From Candidatus Methanarcanum hacksteinii (lineage in GTDB: Archaea; Thermoplasmatota; Thermoplasmata; Methanomassiliicoccales; Methanomethylophilaceae), in contig LVVQ01000001.1 of the NCBI GenBank assembly GCA_006954405.1, positions 496,001 through 560,000 of the forward strand: a stretch of 64,000 nucleotides of DNA. Reading direction: 5' to 3'. The position numbers and the translations under genes were made by a program. This document shows positions 27,114 to 38,634 of the stretch, one piece after another (the stretch's first letter is position 1; every line of letters starts with the position of its first letter). Under the pieces are notes generated by a model. It was not told the origin of the DNA. It was given only the letters and a program-made list of their open reading frames with translations, and made no database searches.

Positions 27114-28370
27114 ATGGCAGAAAAAGAGCACATGAACTTGGTCATCATCGGACACGTCGACCACGGAAAATCCACCCTTACGGGAAGGATCCTTCTCGAA
27201 ACCGGTGCAATCGACCCGCACATCGTTGAGAAATACAAGAAAGAAGCAGAGGAGAAAGGTAAGGGTACCTTCTACTTCGCATGGGTCATGGACGGACTCA
27301 AAGAAGAGAGGGAGAGGGGAGTTACTATCGATGTCGCACACAAGAGATTCTACACCGACAAGTACTACTTCACAGTCATCGACGCACCTGGACACCGTGA
27401 CTTCGTTAAGAACATGATCACAGGTACCTCACAGGCAGACGGAGCAATCATCACATGCTCTGCAATTGAGGGACCTCAGGCACAGACAAAAGAGCACATC
27501 TTCCTTGCAACAACACTTGGTGTCAAGCAGATCATCGTTGCAATCAACAAGATGGATGCAGTCAAGTACGACGAAGCCAAATACAAAGAGGCAGTCGACG
27601 CAATGAAGAAACTCTTTGCAATGATCGGAAACAAGGCAGAGGACATCCCATTCATCCCTGTATCCGCATACGTTGGCGACAACATCAAAGAGCTTTCAGC
27701 AAACACACCCTGGTACAAGGGCCCCACGCTCATCCAGGCACTTGACAACTTCAAAGTCCCCGCAAAGGAGACAACAAAAGCACTCAGGCTTCCTGTTCAG
27801 GACGTCTACACAATCACTGGTATCGGAACAGTCCCTGTCGGACGTGTTGAGACCGGTGTCCTCAAGCCGAAGTCAAAGGTCATCTTCATGCCTTCCAACG
27901 TCGTTGGAGAGGTTAAATCAATCGAGATGCACCACGAGCAGATGCCCGAGGCAGTTCCTGGAGACAACGTCGGATTCAACGTTGGTGGAGTCGCAAAGAA
28001 CCAGATCAAGAGGGGAGATGTCGCAGGACCTGTTGACAACCCGCCTTCAGTTGCAAAGACATTCACAGCACAGATCATTGTGCTCAACCACCCGTCTGTC
28101 ATGACCGTTGGATACACACCTGTCTTCCACGTTCACACAGCACAGGTCGCATGTCAGCTTGTTGAGGTCATTTCTGCACAGCGTGCAGGTAAGAAGCTCG
28201 AGGATCTCAGCTTCCTCAAGAACGGTGACAACGCAATTGTCAAGTTCAAACCCACCAAGCCTCTCGTAATCGAGCCCGCTAAAGACTTCGGTCCTCTCGG
28301 AAGATTCGCTATCCGTGACATGGGACAGACAGTTGCAGCAGGTGTTTGTATCTCAGTTGAGAAAGCCTGA
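27114..28370 (+). CDS. tuf: translation elongation factor EF-1 alpha
   Basis: The 418-residue GTPase has VIIGHVDHGKSTLTGRIL, RERGVTIDVAHKRF, DAPGHRDFVKNMITG and INKMDA, the four GTP-site motifs, then two beta-barrel domains ending in PLGRFAIRDMGQTVAAGV. It carries aminoacyl-tRNA to the A site. The strong ribosome-binding site and optimal-looking codons fit a highly expressed gene. Confidence 0.97.
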   Translation: MAEKEHMNLVIIGHVDHGKSTLTGRILLETGAIDPHIVEKYKKEAEEKGKGTFYFAWVMDGLKEERERGVTIDVAHKRFYTDKYYFTVIDAPGHRDFVKNMITGTSQADGAIITCSAIEGPQAQTKEHIFLATTLGVKQIIVAINKMDAVKYDEAKYKEAVDAMKKLFAMIGNKAEDIPFIPVSAYVGDNIKELSANTPWYKGPTLIQALDNFKVPAKETTKALRLPVQDVYTITGIGTVPVGRVETGVLKPKSKVIFMPSNVVGEVKSIEMHHEQMPEAVPGDNVGFNVGGVAKNQIKRGDVAGPVDNPPSVAKTFTAQIIVLNHPSVMTVGYTPVFHVHTAQVACQLVEVISAQRAGKKLEDLSFLKNGDNAIVKFKPTKPLVIEPAKDFGPLGRFAIRDMGQTVAAGVCISVEKA

Positions 28371-28381
28371 AGGTAATCTCA

Positions 28382-28696
28382 ATGTCACAGCGCGCAAGGA
28401 TTTCACTGAGCGGAACAGACCCGCAGAAAGTTGACAGCGTCTGTACCCAGATCAGAGGAATCTCTCAGAAGACTGGAGTTCAGATCCGTGGACCGGTTCC
28501 ACTTCCTACAAAGAAGTTGAAAGTCCCCTGCAGGAAATCACCCGACGGTGAAGGCAGCGAGACATGGGACCGCTGGGAGATGAGGATCCACAAGAGACTC
28601 ATTGACCTTGATGCTGACGAGCGTGCTTTGAGGCAGCTCATGAGGATTCAGGTCCCCGATGGCGTGAACATCGAGATCGTCCTCCGCAACGCATAA
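28382..28696 (+). CDS. rps10: small-subunit ribosomal protein S10
   Basis: The 104-residue protein has ARISLSGTDPQKVDSVCTQIRGISQKTGVQIRGPVPLPTKKL and IHKRLIDLDADERALRQLMRIQVPDGVNIEIV, the S10 hallmark. It ends the str operon, in the standard archaeal order after EF-1A. A strong hairpin follows. Confidence 0.97.
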   Translation: MSQRARISLSGTDPQKVDSVCTQIRGISQKTGVQIRGPVPLPTKKLKVPCRKSPDGEGSETWDRWEMRIHKRLIDLDADERALRQLMRIQVPDGVNIEIVLRNA

Positions 28697-28710
28697 ACTC
28701 ATTTAATCTA

Positions 28711-28740
28711 ATTCCAAGGGGGATTTCCCCCTTTAGGAAT
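28711..28740 (+). terminator. hairpin at the end of the str operon
   Basis: ATTCC plus AAGGGGG pairs with CCCCCTT and GGAAT around a four-base loop, with two unpaired bases on the 3' arm. An A/T-rich run follows. It ends the S12-S10 transcript before the PH-domain genes. Confidence 0.6.
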
Positions 28741-28771
28741 ATATTATTATAGTGATTTCCATTTTCGACAC

Positions 28772-29263
28772 ATGTGTGATACCTCTGGTTATCAACAGTT
28801 GTCACCAGATAGTAAGAAATCCATGTACATTGGAAGTCTGATATGGGCGATCATCTGTCTATTAGCAGCTTCTATCGCTGAATTTTTCCTAATGTCTGCA
28901 GATTTCTACGAAACGTGGGTTCTGTACATCATTGTAGGCATCGTAGCGATTATCATTGTATTCTTGATGATACGTCCAATCCTATTCTATGATCACTATG
29001 CATATATTGTGAATTCTGAGAAAGTGGATGTCAGAAGAGGGATATTCACAATAACCACGACGATGGTCCCTATCGAGAGAATTCATCAGATCGAGATAAA
29101 GAAGGGCCCGATAAACAATCTGTTCGGACTTTCTAATGTTTATGTGATCACTGCAGGCGGTGCGGCTTCGATAGAATATCTGAAACAGGATGTTGCTGAA
29201 GAGATAGCCGATGAATTGAACAACGTCGTGAACAAAATCATCAGATCAAGGGATAATCAATGA
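28772..29263 (+). CDS. PH-domain membrane protein, YdbS-like
   Basis: The 163-residue protein has two transmembrane helices (about 20-42 and 49-70) followed by one bacterial-type PH domain (YIVNSEKVDVRRGIFTITTTMVPIERIHQIEIKKG). This layout matches YdbS of Bacillus, which pairs with YdbT. Its last four bases overlap the next gene (ATGA). Function is not well established; the bacterial pair has been linked to envelope stress or resistance to secreted peptides. The start is the ATG 30 bases after the str terminator. Confidence 0.75.
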   Translation: MCDTSGYQQLSPDSKKSMYIGSLIWAIICLLAASIAEFFLMSADFYETWVLYIIVGIVAIIIVFLMIRPILFYDHYAYIVNSEKVDVRRGIFTITTTMVPIERIHQIEIKKGPINNLFGLSNVYVITAGGAASIEYLKQDVAEEIADELNNVVNKIIRSRDNQ

Positions 29264-30732
29264 TAGAATCCATAAGGAATCATCCATCCATCGTGATAAA
29301 GAATTGTCTTTTCTCTGTATTCGCACTTGCAGTTTTGGCAATCATGACGATGGATGAACAACCCAAGATTTCTGTACTGCTCATCGCTTCTTCTCTTGTC
29401 GTTGTTGTAATAATGATCAGGGCCTGGAAACTGACGACCTATTCATTCATGGATGATCGTATCGTCGTTAAAAAGAGAACTGCTTTCAAAGCAGATAGGA
29501 CGATTCCTTATGAGAGATTATCATCTGTTAATGTCGTCAGAGGGGTGTTCGAAAAGATATTCGGTACAACCATCCTTCAATTCAATGTGAATTCCGGTGT
29601 GAACGCTAGTGTGCCCGAGGTATCGATATGCGTTAAAGATGATGTAGCTAAGCGCATCAAAGCCTATGTCACCATACACATGTACAATCATGACCCTGTG
29701 AGTGAAGAGAAGGTGGAGTATGAGTACATCGCATCATTCTCGCCGATACAGGTCATTCTCCACAGTATCCTGTCACAATCCACATATACTCTTCTTGTCG
29801 GTTTCTTCTTTCTTGTATACGGTATCTTCAGCTCGATATCCGATGTTGTTGGCAGCAAAGCAATCCTTTCTTCGACATTGTTGCTATTCATCATACAGAC
29901 AATAGTGCCCATCCTAGGTCAGATCATACGTTATTTCAATTTCAAAGTCTATCGTGACGAGGATACGATCTATCTTCAACATGGCCTTCTGACCAATTAT
30001 CATTCATCGTTCGATATAAGCAGAGTCAACGCATTCTCGATAAAGAAACCGTTCTTTGCAAGGATCATGGGTATGGCATACTTGGAGACCGATGTCGTTG
30101 GTATCAATGCCATATCCAATGATGTCACGCCAACATTATGTCTAGTCATGAAGGAGAAGAAATTGGATGAAATCATCAAGCGTCTAATCCCTGAATTCAC
30201 ATATCCTCAGGAGATCACAAAACAATCACCTGGTGCTAATTCACTCATTTTTGGTAAATCCGCTGTTGTTGCTGTATTTTCGACAATCATAGTTGCATTG
30301 TCTGTTATGATCTCTTCAATGGACATCCTTGATGAATTCTGGGATTCGAATCCTGGTTTTGAAGGCCTATTCATTATCACAGTTATTTTGACATATTCTG
30401 TTCTGATGATTCTCCTCATCCTCGGTTGGAGGTTGTCCGTTCGTAACAAAGGATATTCATGCTGTGAGGATAAGTTCACTTTCTACATCGGCGTGTTGGA
30501 TCTGGAGGAGGTGACGATAAGGTATGATTGTGTGCAGGTACTCGAGACCAGTTCAGGTTATTTCGCAAGGCGTAAGGGTTTATCGAAATGCACAATCTCC
30601 ATGCTGTCATCATCTGGAACGAAATCGGTCAAATCTGGCTATTTCAGAACGGATATCTTCGATGACATCAGTTTCAAGCTCTTGACAAGGATCAAAGACG
30701 GTCACTATTTTGGAAACAAAAATAATCAATGA
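29260..30732 (+). CDS. PH-domain membrane protein, YdbT-like
   Basis: The 490-residue protein repeats the module of its neighbour: a pair of transmembrane helices followed by a bPH2 domain (FMDDRIVVKKRTAFKADRTIPYERLSSVNV), a second pair with YLQHGLLTNYHSSFDISRVNAFSIKK, and a third pair with FTFYIGVLDLEEVTIRYDCVQVLE. Three membrane-PH units in tandem is the YdbT pattern. Translational coupling to the YdbS-like gene suggests a complex in the cytoplasmic membrane. Confidence 0.75.
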   Translation: MIESIRNHPSIVIKNCLFSVFALAVLAIMTMDEQPKISVLLIASSLVVVVIMIRAWKLTTYSFMDDRIVVKKRTAFKADRTIPYERLSSVNVVRGVFEKIFGTTILQFNVNSGVNASVPEVSICVKDDVAKRIKAYVTIHMYNHDPVSEEKVEYEYIASFSPIQVILHSILSQSTYTLLVGFFFLVYGIFSSISDVVGSKAILSSTLLLFIIQTIVPILGQIIRYFNFKVYRDEDTIYLQHGLLTNYHSSFDISRVNAFSIKKPFFARIMGMAYLETDVVGINAISNDVTPTLCLVMKEKKLDEIIKRLIPEFTYPQEITKQSPGANSLIFGKSAVVAVFSTIIVALSVMISSMDILDEFWDSNPGFEGLFIITVILTYSVLMILLILGWRLSVRNKGYSCCEDKFTFYIGVLDLEEVTIRYDCVQVLETSSGYFARRKGLSKCTISMLSSSGTKSVKSGYFRTDIFDDISFKLLTRIKDGHYFGNKNNQ

Positions 30733-30814
30733 TCTTTAATTTGGAGAATCAAACTTCATTTGACGTAACTTTGATGTTAATGGATCATCGAATTCAGCAT
30801 AATGGTATAATAAT

Positions 30815-30826
30815 AAAGTTTATATA
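30815..30826 (+). promoter_or_regulatory. TATA box of tRNA-Ala
   Basis: GTTTATATACGG lies about 30 bases before the tRNA, the expected distance for an archaeal tRNA promoter. Confidence 0.5.
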
Positions 30827-30851
30827 CGGTTTATCTATCACAAGAATTGTT

Positions 30852-30927
30852 GGGCTGGTAGATCAGCTGGAAGATCGTCTGCTTTGCAAGCAGGAGGCCG
30901 CGCGTTCAAATCGCGCCCAGTCCACCA
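30852..30927 (+). tRNA. tRNA-Ala (anticodon TGC)
   Basis: GGGCTGG and CCAGTCC form the acceptor stem, with the G-U wobble at the third pair (G3-U70), the alanine identity element. The anticodon loop CTTTGCAAG carries TGC, the T loop is GTTCAAATC, and CCA is encoded. It converges on the alanyl-tRNA synthetase gene 117 bases away. Confidence 0.95.
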
Positions 30928-31043
30928 TCTTTTTACGATTTGTTTTGACATTAGCCCGGTCTTTACATCGGGTTTAGTGCGTTCACGATTCAATAAAAAT
31001 TGAAAAAAGGAAAGAGGTTGTTTGAAAGGGTTTATTGAGCCGT

Positions 31044-32813
31044 TCAGAATTTTCCGACGACTGCTTTGATACGTCTGACGCCAGCTGCTGAACTCTCTTC
31101 CTTCAGGATCTTGAATCCTTCGAGTTCTCCAGTGTGGCTGACGTGAGGTCCACCACAGAGTTCACTGTCGATGTCGCCTATCACATAGACTTTGACGATC
31201 TCTCCATATTTGCTGTCAAAGACACCGATCGCTCCAGAAGCTTTCGCTTCTTCCTTCGTCATCTCTTTGCAAACGACAGGTATGTCCTGTTTGATCGCAT
31301 CATTGACGAATTCATTGATCTTCTGCAACTCTTCAGGTGTGAGTTTTCTGTCAAAATTGAAATCGAATCTGAGTCTCTCTGCAGTTATGTTGCTTCCTTT
31401 CTGTCTGATGTTCGGATCAACAACTTTTCTGAGCGCAGCATGGAGGAGGTGTGTTGCAGTGTGGAGTTTTGTTGTCTCCACGCTGTGGTCAGCAAGCCCA
31501 CCTTTGAATGTCTGATTCGAATCCATCCTGGATTTGTCTTGGTGTTCTTTGAATCTCGCTTCGAAATCCTTCATATCGACTTCAAGACCTCTCTCTTTCG
31601 CGAGTTCGGCTGTGAGTTCGATGGGGAATCCATATGTGTCGAACAATCTGAAGACGAGTTCTCCCTTCATGACCTTCGAATCACCGTTCTCTGCGACCAT
31701 CTCATCGAATTTCCTAAGACCTTTTGTAAGGGTCTTCTGGAATTTCTCCTCCTCAGCAGTCAGTGATGAGTATATCGAATCCTTGTTCCTGACAAGTTCA
31801 GGATATGCATCTCCGAACTCATCCACAACGACTTCTGCGATCTTCTGCATGAACAATCCATCGTAACCGAGTTTGCTCATATTCCTGGATGCTCTCCTGA
31901 TGAGCCTCCTGAGGATGTAGCCTTGTCCGACCTTTGCTGGAACGACTCCGTCAGCAAGGATGAATGTCGCTGCTCTGATATGGTCGGCAACGATCCTGAA
32001 GTCCTTGATGTACGGCTCTTCATACGGTTTTCCGCAGATCTCTGAGATCTTGGAGATTATCGGTTGGAATATTGTAGATTCATAGACTGAGGGAACATTC
32101 TGAAGGATACGGCACACCCTTTCCAGACCCATGCCTGTATCGACATTCTTCTGTGTGAGCGGAGTATATTTCCCATCCTTGTCCTTGTTGTACTGCATGA
32201 ACACGTTGTTCCAAATCTCTGTGTACTTGCCGCAATGGCATGAAGGTCCACAATCAGGTCCGCATTTAGGCTGCCCGTTGTCGTAGAATATCTCGGTATC
32301 CGGTCCGCAAGGTCCTGTTACTCCCGCTGGCCCCCACCAGTTGTCCGCTCTTCCGTAGAAGAATATCTGATCATCCTTCAATCCATGTGATCTCCAGATC
32401 TCCGCGGTCTCCTCATCTTTGGGAATCCCATCTTCGCCTGCGAATGCAGTGACTGCGAGTTGTTCCTTCTTGAAACCCAACACATTGGTAAGGAAATCGA
32501 AACTGAATCCGATGGATTCCTTCTTGAAATAATCTCCAAGTGACCAGTTCCCAAGCATCTCGAAGAATGTAAGGTGACTTGCATCGCCTACATCATCAAT
32601 ATCTCCTGTCCTGATGCATTTCTGATAATCGACGAGTCTTTTGCCCATGGGGTGTTTCTCCCCAAGAAGGTATGGTACCAACGGGTGCATACCGGCGGTT
32701 GTGAATAGTACTGTGGGATCATTCTCCGGAATGAGTGATGCGGAGTCGATATGTGCATGTCCTCTTTCCTCGAAGAATTTAACAAAAGCTTCTCTTAATT
32801 GTTGGGCATCCAT
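31044..32813 (-). CDS. alaS: alanyl-tRNA synthetase, short form
   Basis: The 589-residue protein has the class II aminoacylation domain (REAFVKFFEERGHAHIDSASLIPENDPTVLFTTAGM; HLTFFEMLGNWSLGDYF; DTGMGLERV) and the editing domain with HTATH and CGGPH zinc ligands. It ends at GVRRIKAVVGKF, right after the editing domain, so the C-Ala domain of usual 850-950-residue enzymes is missing. This compact bacterial-like form is known from a limited set of bacteria and archaea. A longer in-frame start at 32867 lies upstream of the predicted transcription start, since a TATA-like ATATTTAAATA is at 32846-32858; the ATG at 32813 also has AGATGA before it. Confidence 0.92.
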   Translation of the reverse strand: MDAQQLREAFVKFFEERGHAHIDSASLIPENDPTVLFTTAGMHPLVPYLLGEKHPMGKRLVDYQKCIRTGDIDDVGDASHLTFFEMLGNWSLGDYFKKESIGFSFDFLTNVLGFKKEQLAVTAFAGEDGIPKDEETAEIWRSHGLKDDQIFFYGRADNWWGPAGVTGPCGPDTEIFYDNGQPKCGPDCGPSCHCGKYTEIWNNVFMQYNKDKDGKYTPLTQKNVDTGMGLERVCRILQNVPSVYESTIFQPIISKISEICGKPYEEPYIKDFRIVADHIRAATFILADGVVPAKVGQGYILRRLIRRASRNMSKLGYDGLFMQKIAEVVVDEFGDAYPELVRNKDSIYSSLTAEEEKFQKTLTKGLRKFDEMVAENGDSKVMKGELVFRLFDTYGFPIELTAELAKERGLEVDMKDFEARFKEHQDKSRMDSNQTFKGGLADHSVETTKLHTATHLLHAALRKVVDPNIRQKGSNITAERLRFDFNFDRKLTPEELQKINEFVNDAIKQDIPVVCKEMTKEEAKASGAIGVFDSKYGEIVKVYVIGDIDSELCGGPHVSHTGELEGFKILKEESSAAGVRRIKAVVGKF

Positions 32814-32885
32814 GTGCTCATCTCTAATAATCCCGCGCATGTGGTACTTATTTAAATATAATTCCACATGTGGCAGAAGGTATTT

Positions 32886-34109
32886 TCAAAAGAGTTCAGA
32901 GAGGATCTTTTCGATATCCTTGTCAGATATGATCACTCTCTTTCCTTCTGACCTCAGTATATTCAATGGGGCAGAACCGATCTCTTTGACGATGATGGTG
33001 TCGCAATCCTTCAGTTTAGAGATTATCTCCCTTATGTGGTCGCTGTGGGATTGACCATATGTGTTGCAGCTTATGTCTATCTGAATCTCATCGACGATCT
33101 TGTGACCTTCGTAAATGACGAATCTTTTCGTATTTCCAAATCCACCGTCGACAGCAATTCCGGACTCGGATGCGATAGCTACCCTTTTCGCCCTATCATC
33201 AGAAATGGTGATGGGGTTGTTCTCGACGCTCGGTCCGCAGCCTGAACCGCATGGTCTTGTCCTGACGAATTCATTGGATCTGTCGTCATCAAGGAGTCCG
33301 ATGGCATCGGCCCTGCATTGTCTGCAATGACGCATCATCTTGATGTCGGATGAACATATATCAAGCAGTTTTTTCCTTTCTTCTGGCGTAGGAGCTCCGA
33401 TATTCGAGAATTTTGTACCCTCTACAGGTATTAATGGAAGGATGTTGACGATGTACACACCAAGTCCTTTCACCTTCTTCACAACGTCCGGGATATGTTC
33501 GGAATTGATCCCTGGTATGAGTACGACATTCACTTTGACGATCATGCCTTTCTTGACGCAGAGTTCTATCCCTTCGATCTGATTTCTCAGAAGTATCTCT
33601 GCAGCTTCCTTCCCTTTGTAGCATGTCCCGTTCCACATGACGCTATCGTAGATGTCTTTCGTTATCTCGGGGTCGATACCATTCATCGTTACAGTTACGA
33701 ACCTGACACCGGATGAATAGAGTTCGTCAACATAATCTGGGAGCCTTAGACCATTGGTGGAGATGCACAATGACATCTCGGGGAATCTGTCCTTTACGAT
33801 CCTTATCGTCTCGAATGTGGATTCATTGGCTAAAGGGTCACCAGGTCCAGCGATCGCGATGACCTTCAAAGCAGGTATCTTCTCCTTTACCAAAGCGATC
33901 TTTTCAATAGCCTCATTGGGAGAAAGTACCTCGCTGGTCACGCCAGGCCTGGATTCATTGCAGCAATCGTATTTCCTGTTACAATAATTGCATTGTATGT
34001 TGCATCTGGGAGCAACAGGGAGGTGCATTCTTGCGAATTTCTTATGTGCGCCCTCATTGAAACATGGGTGCGTCATCAGCGATTCTTTCAGAGCTTCTGA
34101 TTGCTGCAT
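32886..34109 (-). CDS. nifB: NifB-type radical SAM protein with C-terminal NifX-like domain
   Basis: The 407-residue protein has PVAPRCNIQCNYCNRKYDC, the NifB radical SAM motif (CxxxCxxC plus extra cysteine), the ESRPGVTSE loop, and HCRQCRADAIGLL, which binds further clusters. A NifX/NafY-like cofactor-carrier domain makes up the last 110 residues (RVAIASESGIAVDGGFGNTKRF). NifB builds the 8Fe-9S-C precursor of nitrogenase cofactors. No nif genes are nearby in this window. The TATA element GAATTTATAG at 34131-34140 points to the ATG at 34109 rather than the one at 34124, which would precede the message. Confidence 0.88.
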   Translation of the reverse strand: MQQSEALKESLMTHPCFNEGAHKKFARMHLPVAPRCNIQCNYCNRKYDCCNESRPGVTSEVLSPNEAIEKIALVKEKIPALKVIAIAGPGDPLANESTFETIRIVKDRFPEMSLCISTNGLRLPDYVDELYSSGVRFVTVTMNGIDPEITKDIYDSVMWNGTCYKGKEAAEILLRNQIEGIELCVKKGMIVKVNVVLIPGINSEHIPDVVKKVKGLGVYIVNILPLIPVEGTKFSNIGAPTPEERKKLLDICSSDIKMMRHCRQCRADAIGLLDDDRSNEFVRTRPCGSGCGPSVENNPITISDDRAKRVAIASESGIAVDGGFGNTKRFVIYEGHKIVDEIQIDISCNTYGQSHSDHIREIISKLKDCDTIIVKEIGSAPLNILRSEGKRVIISDKDIEKILSELF

Positions 34110-34181
34110 ACGTCCGATATACATATCGTTCTATAAATTCACGTTGTTAAGTTACTAGGATGGTATGCTTCACTAGTCTTC

Positions 34182-34201
34182 CTTATATTATATAATATAA
34201 G
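34182..34201. promoter_or_regulatory. 20-bp perfect palindrome, candidate TATA region of the UPF0216 gene
   Basis: CTTATATTATATAATATAAG equals its own reverse complement. It lies between the divergent nifB and UPF0216 genes and contains overlapping TATA-like sequences usable in both directions. Confidence 0.5.
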
Positions 34202-34207
34202 TAATGA

Positions 34208-34618
34208 ATGAAATATGTTGCATCGATGAATGGTGCCCAAGGTATAAGGAGGATCATGTCCGACATCAATGCGGATGCCCCCGTGAATAAACATACGCTA
34301 TTGGATTGTATCGAGGGCAATAGGACATACAAGACTAGGTCGGGACACACGATCGAGATGGATCCTGAGGAGATCGAATATCTCTCCACCATATGCGATC
34401 AGATCGACCGCATATATCTCCGCCTCCCAATCTTCGTATCGACGGACATTACCGGAGAAGGTACATGTTGGAAGGTGGATGGGCGCATAGAATGTAAGAT
34501 CATAGCTAAAGTTCTTGATCGCGCATGGCATGATGAGGAGACGATCAGGATCTTTCCTTCCGATTATCGCGTTTTATTGAAAAGATTGCCCACAACGACC
34601 GCAATTCTCTATCTTTGA
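34208..34618 (+). CDS. UPF0216 family archaeal protein
   Basis: The 136-residue protein matches the small archaeal UPF0216 (DUF61) family: IRRIMSDINADAPVNKHTLLDCIEGNRTYKTRSGHTIEMDPEEIEYLSTICD, followed by LRLPIFVSTDITGEGTCWKVDG. The family has no known function. The ATG at 34226 is an alternative start that fits the palindromic TATA region equally well and would remove six residues. It is divergent from nifB and lies just before the 23S promoter region. Confidence 0.8.
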   Translation: MKYVASMNGAQGIRRIMSDINADAPVNKHTLLDCIEGNRTYKTRSGHTIEMDPEEIEYLSTICDQIDRIYLRLPIFVSTDITGEGTCWKVDGRIECKIIAKVLDRAWHDEETIRIFPSDYRVLLKRLPTTTAILYL

Positions 34619-34954
34619 TGAATGATTTTTTTGTTCATCAAAAACGTATAAATATAAGTTGATTGTACAGGGGTATGCGCGATGTGTACCATCGTGTGGT
34701 TCGCTGAAAGGCGAGCTATGAAATCACTGTGAACTGACTGGTTGGCCAGAAGTATTATATACTACTCCGCTAATCGGGAACTTCGCCGGAAGTCGTAAAG
34801 GCTTCTGAATAACGATCAAGTGAAAACATGCACCCGACAAGAGGTCCTTGTTCGGGGAAGTGGCATAGGGCTCCGTATATGGAGGATGAGAGCGGAATTA
34901 GCCCGATGATTGCCAATCATACGCAACCTGGACGTGTGCTAGATCATACGCCAG
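34619..34954 (+). promoter_or_regulatory. 23S rRNA promoter region and 5' leader
   Basis: The 336 bases contain two tandem promoters like those of the 16S gene. P1 has CGTATAAATATAAGT at 34645-34659 with start expected near 34675 in TATGCGCG; P2 has TTATATAC at 34755-34762. Between them are small hairpins (CGATG...CATCG at 34680-34694; CGC...GCG). The leader holds a hairpin at 34832-34856 (CCCGACAAG...CTTGTTCGGG) and the 5' strands of the processing stem at 34917-34930, 34931-34934 and 34938-34959. No protein gene is seen. Confidence 0.7.
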
Positions 34955-37866
<2,912 letters not shown>

Positions 37867-37930
37867 TGGGGTGTGGTCTAGCAGTTAAACAGGTTGCGTA
37901 TGAATGATTTCTCATTTCCTCGATTTTATT
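37867..37930 (+). other. 23S 3' trailer with the partner strand of the processing stem
   Basis: 37861-37882 pairs with 34938-34959 (one mismatch and three G-U pairs), AGTT at 37883-37886 faces GACG at 34931-34934, AAA at 37887-37889 is bulged, and 37890-37903 pairs perfectly with 34917-34930. The 14-base outer match is CAGGTTGCGTATGA. A T-rich run (37907-37935) probably ends transcription. Confidence 0.6.
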
Positions 37931-37986
37931 ATTAATTATCTATTAATCAAATATGTTAAATAGGATATGTTTGTACTGTAATTTTG

Positions 37987-38634
37987 ATGACGATTCAACA
38001 GATTGAACCTGCATTACTTTACGATTCCAACATCTATCTGATCACTGGATCAAAGGGTGTTGCTCTTATCGATACAGGTACAGGATTCCAATCAGATATC
38101 TTGATGAGTCGCATATCAGATACGCTCAATGGACGTAATTTGGATTACATCATCTTAACACACCGTCACTATGATCATGTCGGCGGTGTTTCAGCGGTAA
38201 CTTCTGTGTATGATCCAAAGATTTACGCAAGCAGATCGGATGCGTCGCCCTTGAGGGCAGGAGATTCCGAATCTACGCTTGGTACCGTCTTTGGCGGACA
38301 CATTGAACCGATGGACATAATCGACTTCAATGAAGGCGACCAGATCGATCTTGGCGAACATAAGCTCGTTTGTATTGAGACTCCTGGTCACACGATCGGT
38401 TCAATATGTATTCTTGATGAGACAACAGGATCGTTATTCTCTGGAGATACATTCATGGTGGGGAGCGTAGGAAATTATTCTCATCCGACTGGTTCGGCTG
38501 AGATGCTTATCAATTCTTTGAGAAAGCTGATGGATGTTGATTTCGATGGCCTTTATCCTGGTCATGGTCCGTTCGTCAAATCAAACGGCAAACAATTCTT
38601 ATTGGGTGCATTACACATAATGGGGGAAGAATGA
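37987..38634 (+). CDS. metallo-beta-lactamase fold hydrolase
   Basis: The 215-residue protein has THRHYDHVGG (HxHxDH zinc motif), ETPGHTIGSICIL, LFSGDTFM and PGHGP, the complete metal-site set of the glyoxalase II-like MBL family. The substrate cannot be assigned; thioesters such as lactoylglutathione analogues are typical. The ATG at 37987 lies 27 bases after a GTTAAATAGG element, giving a leaderless message; a TTG one codon earlier is less likely. Its stop overlaps the start of sua5, so both are in one operon with map. Confidence 0.85.
   Translation: MTIQQIEPALLYDSNIYLITGSKGVALIDTGTGFQSDILMSRISDTLNGRNLDYIILTHRHYDHVGGVSAVTSVYDPKIYASRSDASPLRAGDSESTLGTVFGGHIEPMDIIDFNEGDQIDLGEHKLVCIETPGHTIGSICILDETTGSLFSGDTFMVGSVGNYSHPTGSAEMLINSLRKLMDVDFDGLYPGHGPFVKSNGKQFLLGALHIMGEE

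Noticed and set aside
32840..32867. Longer N-terminus for AlaRS starting at 32867 or 32840
   Set aside because: The candidate TATA element lies at 32846-32858, so these codons would not be in the message, and the added residues do not match the family.
37867..37986. 5S rRNA after the 23S gene
   Set aside because: Only the processing strand and a T-rich run are present; no 5S core sequence is found here or elsewhere in the window.
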